Shown here piece by piece: positions 61,201-64,000 of a stretch of DNA of 64,000 nucleotides (positions are counted from its first letter, which is position 1; each line of letters begins with the position of its first letter). The notes below the pieces were generated by a model. That model made no database searches, was not told the origin of the DNA, and worked only from the letters and a program-made list of their open reading frames with translations. Source of the stretch: Desmodus rotundus (taxonomy: Eukaryota; Chordata; Mammalia; Chiroptera; Phyllostomidae). The position numbers and the translations under genes were made by a program. The stretch covers positions 179,023,622 through 179,087,621 of the forward strand of contig NC_071388.1 in the NCBI RefSeq assembly GCF_022682495.2, given 5' to 3'.

Positions 61201-62609
61201 ACTGGGTTGGATTGAATCTGGTGCATTATAGGTTTGAGGAAGCATGCCATTCCTGGTCTTCATCTTCCATTTTATGAACCCTTGGAGTGGAGCCATCAGA
61301 GAGAGAGAAACAGAAGAAAGAAGGACTTGCATTTGTCTGACGAGGATGTGCCCCATTCATCAAAATCTCAGGGGCCAAAAGAAGGGTCTCTTTTCTCCCC
61401 CCAAAGTACATTGAGTCTGATTCCTTTAATTCTCTAATTAATAAATGGATTTAGCAATACTTCAGATCACGAAAGACAATACTAAGGATGGTCTTATATT
61501 AAAATATAAATATCTCATGGGTATTGCTCTTTTGAATTACAGACTTTATGGTGAATGAGTTGCTAAACTCAGGTATTGATAAGGCAAATGGAAGAGAAAT
61601 TCTGAGGGTTTGGTGGCCTGACTTGGGTTGGGAGGGTGGAGAGTGATTCTGAGGACCACAGGAAGTGAAAACTGAGGCCAATGGAAGAGAAACTGCTGGC
61701 TTATTCAGTTTTCCTTGAGAGTTTCCATGAGAAGAATTGAGCAAGGTGTGTGCACATTATATGAGTATGTATGTGCATGTATGTGTGAGTGTGTAGGGAG
61801 GCAGGCAATACACAGTGATGCTTTCATTGCTAACTAACACACCACTCTTATAAAATCACCATTTTTTTTCTTGATCTCTTGCCTGTTGCATAACAATGTA
61901 TTTATTGCCCCCCCAAACCACTTCCCCTGGTCATGGTGGCCTCCTGTTTCTGTGGTAACATAAGAAATCATGACTGTGGATAATGTTGCATCAGAAGAGC
62001 TTTTATCTCCACTTGGTTTAAACTTGACAGATAAATTCACCAAATAGTACCTCCACAGAGAGCTTATCCAGTGACTTAAAATGAACCCATCCCTACACCC
62101 CCATCCTCCACAATTGAGATCTGCTCATTCACCAAATCCAAAGTGCACTACTCCTTTACTTCTATCTCTTCACTCTCTGGTAACCTTTATCAAACAGATG
62201 ACACACTTAAAGAGGTCATCAAAAGTATATACAAAGAACTGATGGGAAAAGAACCAACAAATGATGGCGAGTCACTTCAGGACCAGCAACAGAGGAAACA
62301 TTGACACCCTTAAGCCTGACGCAGAGGAAGGAGAGATCGTTGTTGGGACTAGTGAGAGCTGTGTCTGTGGGCTGGGGCCTCCAATGAGAGTTGTACTGTA
62401 GGTGGAAGAACCCAACCACTTCAAGACAATGGCCTGTCAGGGAGCAGGAGTCATTATCCCAATATTCCTCTCTTCAGCTGATTCCTTCATTGGTGGGACT
62501 CCAAGAGAAGTACAAGGACCAGGGTCCATAGAGGTCAGCTTCCTGGGGCACAGAGCAGGGCAGAGAAGGGTGGAGAATTGTTTGGGAGAGCAAGAAGTGA
62601 AGAGATGGT
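61201..62609. other. Unassigned DNA with a GT microsatellite
   Basis: No gene is recognised. A TGTATG/GTGAGTGTG tract lies at about 61746-61796. Confidence 0.45.
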
Positions 62610-62720
62610 TCTCATCTATAAAATGAAGACGTAGACTGCCAGGATTAAATGTTATGATCTGTATAAGCATTTAGCACAACACCTGGAGCATGACAAGTAC
62701 CCTATAAATGTAGGCCAGTA
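62610..62720 (+). repeat. MIR SINE 3' part
   Basis: 'TCTCATCTATAAAATGAAGA', 'GGATTAAATGTTATGATCTG', 'TATAAGCATTTAGCACAACA' and 'CCTGGAGCATGACAAGTACC' form the second half of MIR in sense orientation. A (TAG/TGG)n stretch follows at 62720-62752. Confidence 0.85.
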
Positions 62721-63029
62721 ATGGTAGTAGTAGTAGTGGTAGTGATAATAAGATTAAGCTATTTTTACTACATTTTATCTATACCATCTCTAAGTCGCTC
62801 TATCTATACCCTAATATTTAACTTTCCTTTCATATTCCAACATTATTGTGGAATAGACTTAAGTAAGACCTGTTTGTTTTGTCCCAGTCATACCTGCAGA
62901 TATAAATTTATAGGTACATGCCTCTTTAATTTTGACACATGGAAATATAATTTAATTATCATTTTAGTTGTACATAATTCTGTAGATTAGATGTATATGG
63001 CACTCAGCTCTAATGAATGCTCATGACAC

Positions 63030-63250
63030 AGAAATACCCAGGCCCTGGTAGAGTAGCTCAGTTGGTTAGCGCATCATCCAGATACACTAAAGTTGCAGGT
63101 TTCATCCCCAGTCAGGACACACACAAGAATCAACCAATGAATGCATAAGTAAGTGGAACAACAAATCAATGTTTCTTTCTCTCTCCCTTCCTCTCTCTCT
63201 AAAATAAATTAAAAAATAAAATACAGTTTATAAAAAAAAGAAATATCCAG
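63030..63250 (+). mobile_element. VES-type bat SINE, divergent subfamily
   Basis: This SINE lies at 63042-63238 between target duplications AGAAATACCCAG (63030-63041) and AGAAATATCCAG (63239-63250), 11 of 12 identical. The head GCCCTGGTAGAGTAGCTCAG is tRNA-like. The B-box position reads GGTTTCATCCC (63098-63108), degraded from GGTTCGATCCC. Unlike the copy at 53624, the body is 'GAATCAACCAATGAATGCAT' then 'AAGTAAGTGGAACAACAAAT', so it belongs to another subfamily sharing only the head and the CT-rich/A-rich tail. Confidence 0.92.
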
Positions 63251-63454
63251 TCTATTTCTTTCTCAATTTATACCTGAATGAGGAAACTAATGCCCACGGG
63301 ACCTGACTTAAGGTCAGAGCATTGGTGAGCTAAAAAACCACCAGCTCTCACTTTATTTACTTTCAGCTTTTATTTTGGAGATTTTCATTAAATAGAACCA
63401 TGGAAATTTTTCTTTTAGGCTCATATTGATGAGGTCTGAATGTTCTTTTGGTTA

Positions 63455-63720
63455 TTCATTTGAAAATATTTATTGACCTTCTATTATGTGCTGGGCACTG
63501 AGCTAGGTACATAATCTGTATATAGTAGCGAAAAAAATATGTGGTTTCTACTCTCCTGGAGCTATGGTTGATTTATGAATTTTATCTTATTATAATATGA
63601 ATAATCATGATAAATTATTTGTTGATAGCTTACTATATGCCTGGCACTGTGTTAGACAAATATAGAAGCAGGAGCTGAATGCCATATACATCCTTTCACT
63701 GCCTTAATGCTAGGAGAACC
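63455..63720 (-). mobile_element. L2 3'-end fragments, two in tandem
   Basis: 'AAAATATTTATTGACCTTCT' then 'ATTATGTGCTGGGCACTGAG', and again 'ATTTGTTGATAGCTTACTAT' then 'ATGCCTGGCACTGTGTTAGA', are two copies of the reverse-oriented L2 terminus within about 150 bp. They are either two independent insertions or a local duplication. Confidence 0.75.
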
Positions 63721-63929
63721 CTGTAATAAAGATGCCTCTAACACCAACCATAACGGGAAACTGAGATCAGGCACAATAGGTGGTGCATAAGGCTGAGTCA
63801 ATTTTGTTCTTCAAGGACCTTTGGACTGAGGGTTAGAAGGATGGGCTAGTAATAATTTAGCTGGTTAAGCTGATGAACGTATCTAATTAACTTTTTAGAG
63901 CCTTAAGTTTCCTTTAGGCCCAGCAGAGT

Positions 63930-64000
63930 TATAAATCTCGGGCTTTGAAGGTAGAATGGTATGGTTTGAATCCTGCTTTTTCTGTTTACTGTGTGACCAA
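63930..64000 (+). repeat. MIR SINE, cut by the window edge
   Basis: 'GGGCTTTGAAGGTAGAATGG', 'TTTGAATCCTGCTTTTTCTG' and 'TTTACTGTGTGACCAA' form the tRNA-related head of MIR. The copy continues beyond the window. Confidence 0.7.

Overview
The window is nuclear DNA from a mammal, almost certainly a bat. It is AT-rich and CpG-poor, with no operons or compact genes. It carries general mammalian repeats (L2, MIR, MER5A-type and other hAT MITEs, MaLR and MLT2-type LTRs, L1). The bat assignment rests on two tRNA-derived VES-type SINEs, at 53624-53825 and 63042-63238, each flanked by target-site duplications. The few VES copies and the absence of any Helitron I could recognise do not favour a vespertilionid, but the family is unresolved. 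I found no exon of an active protein-coding gene, so the window is either intergenic or part of a large intron.

Layout. 1-2266: unassigned DNA, a tetranucleotide repeat and an LTR remnant. 2267-5846: a 5'-truncated sense-strand L1 with a dead ORF2. 5847-13955: about 8 kb with very few recognisable repeats, a CpG-retaining stretch near 8.5-9.0 kb and an unassigned 209-codon ORF. 13956-14821: a processed RPL6 pseudogene on the minus strand. 15058-15622: a MER5A-like MITE split by a MaLR-type LTR. 19611-19699: a 51-bp tailless insertion of a 5' tRNA-Tyr fragment between perfect 19-bp direct repeats. 20.7-23.3 kb: MIR, old L1 and L2. 23364-25237: a half-L1 (HAL1-like) element with 5' UTR, ORF1 remnant, 3' UTR, poly(A) and target duplication, but no ORF2. 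29389-30115: an internally deleted mariner. 31-35.3 kb: L2, MIR, an MLT2-type LTR and a second truncated L1. 35.3-39.4 kb: repeat-poor. 39.4-64 kb: old L1 ends, L2 and MIR fragments, hAT MITEs and the two VES SINEs.

There is no gene system here in the sense of interacting genes. What the sequence records is a history of transposition: L1-type machinery acting in cis (L1) and in trans (VES, RPL6 mRNA, truncated tRNA, probably the half-L1), plus several waves of cut-and-paste elements. The most unusual items are the tailless tRNA-Tyr retropseudogene, the half-L1 with an extra deletion inside the ORF1 C-terminal domain, the deletion-derivative mariner, and a small direct-plus-inverted triplication at 27736-27776. 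I see no sign of a previously undescribed functional system. Family names for old repeats come from remembered consensus sequences and should be confirmed with a repeat-library search.
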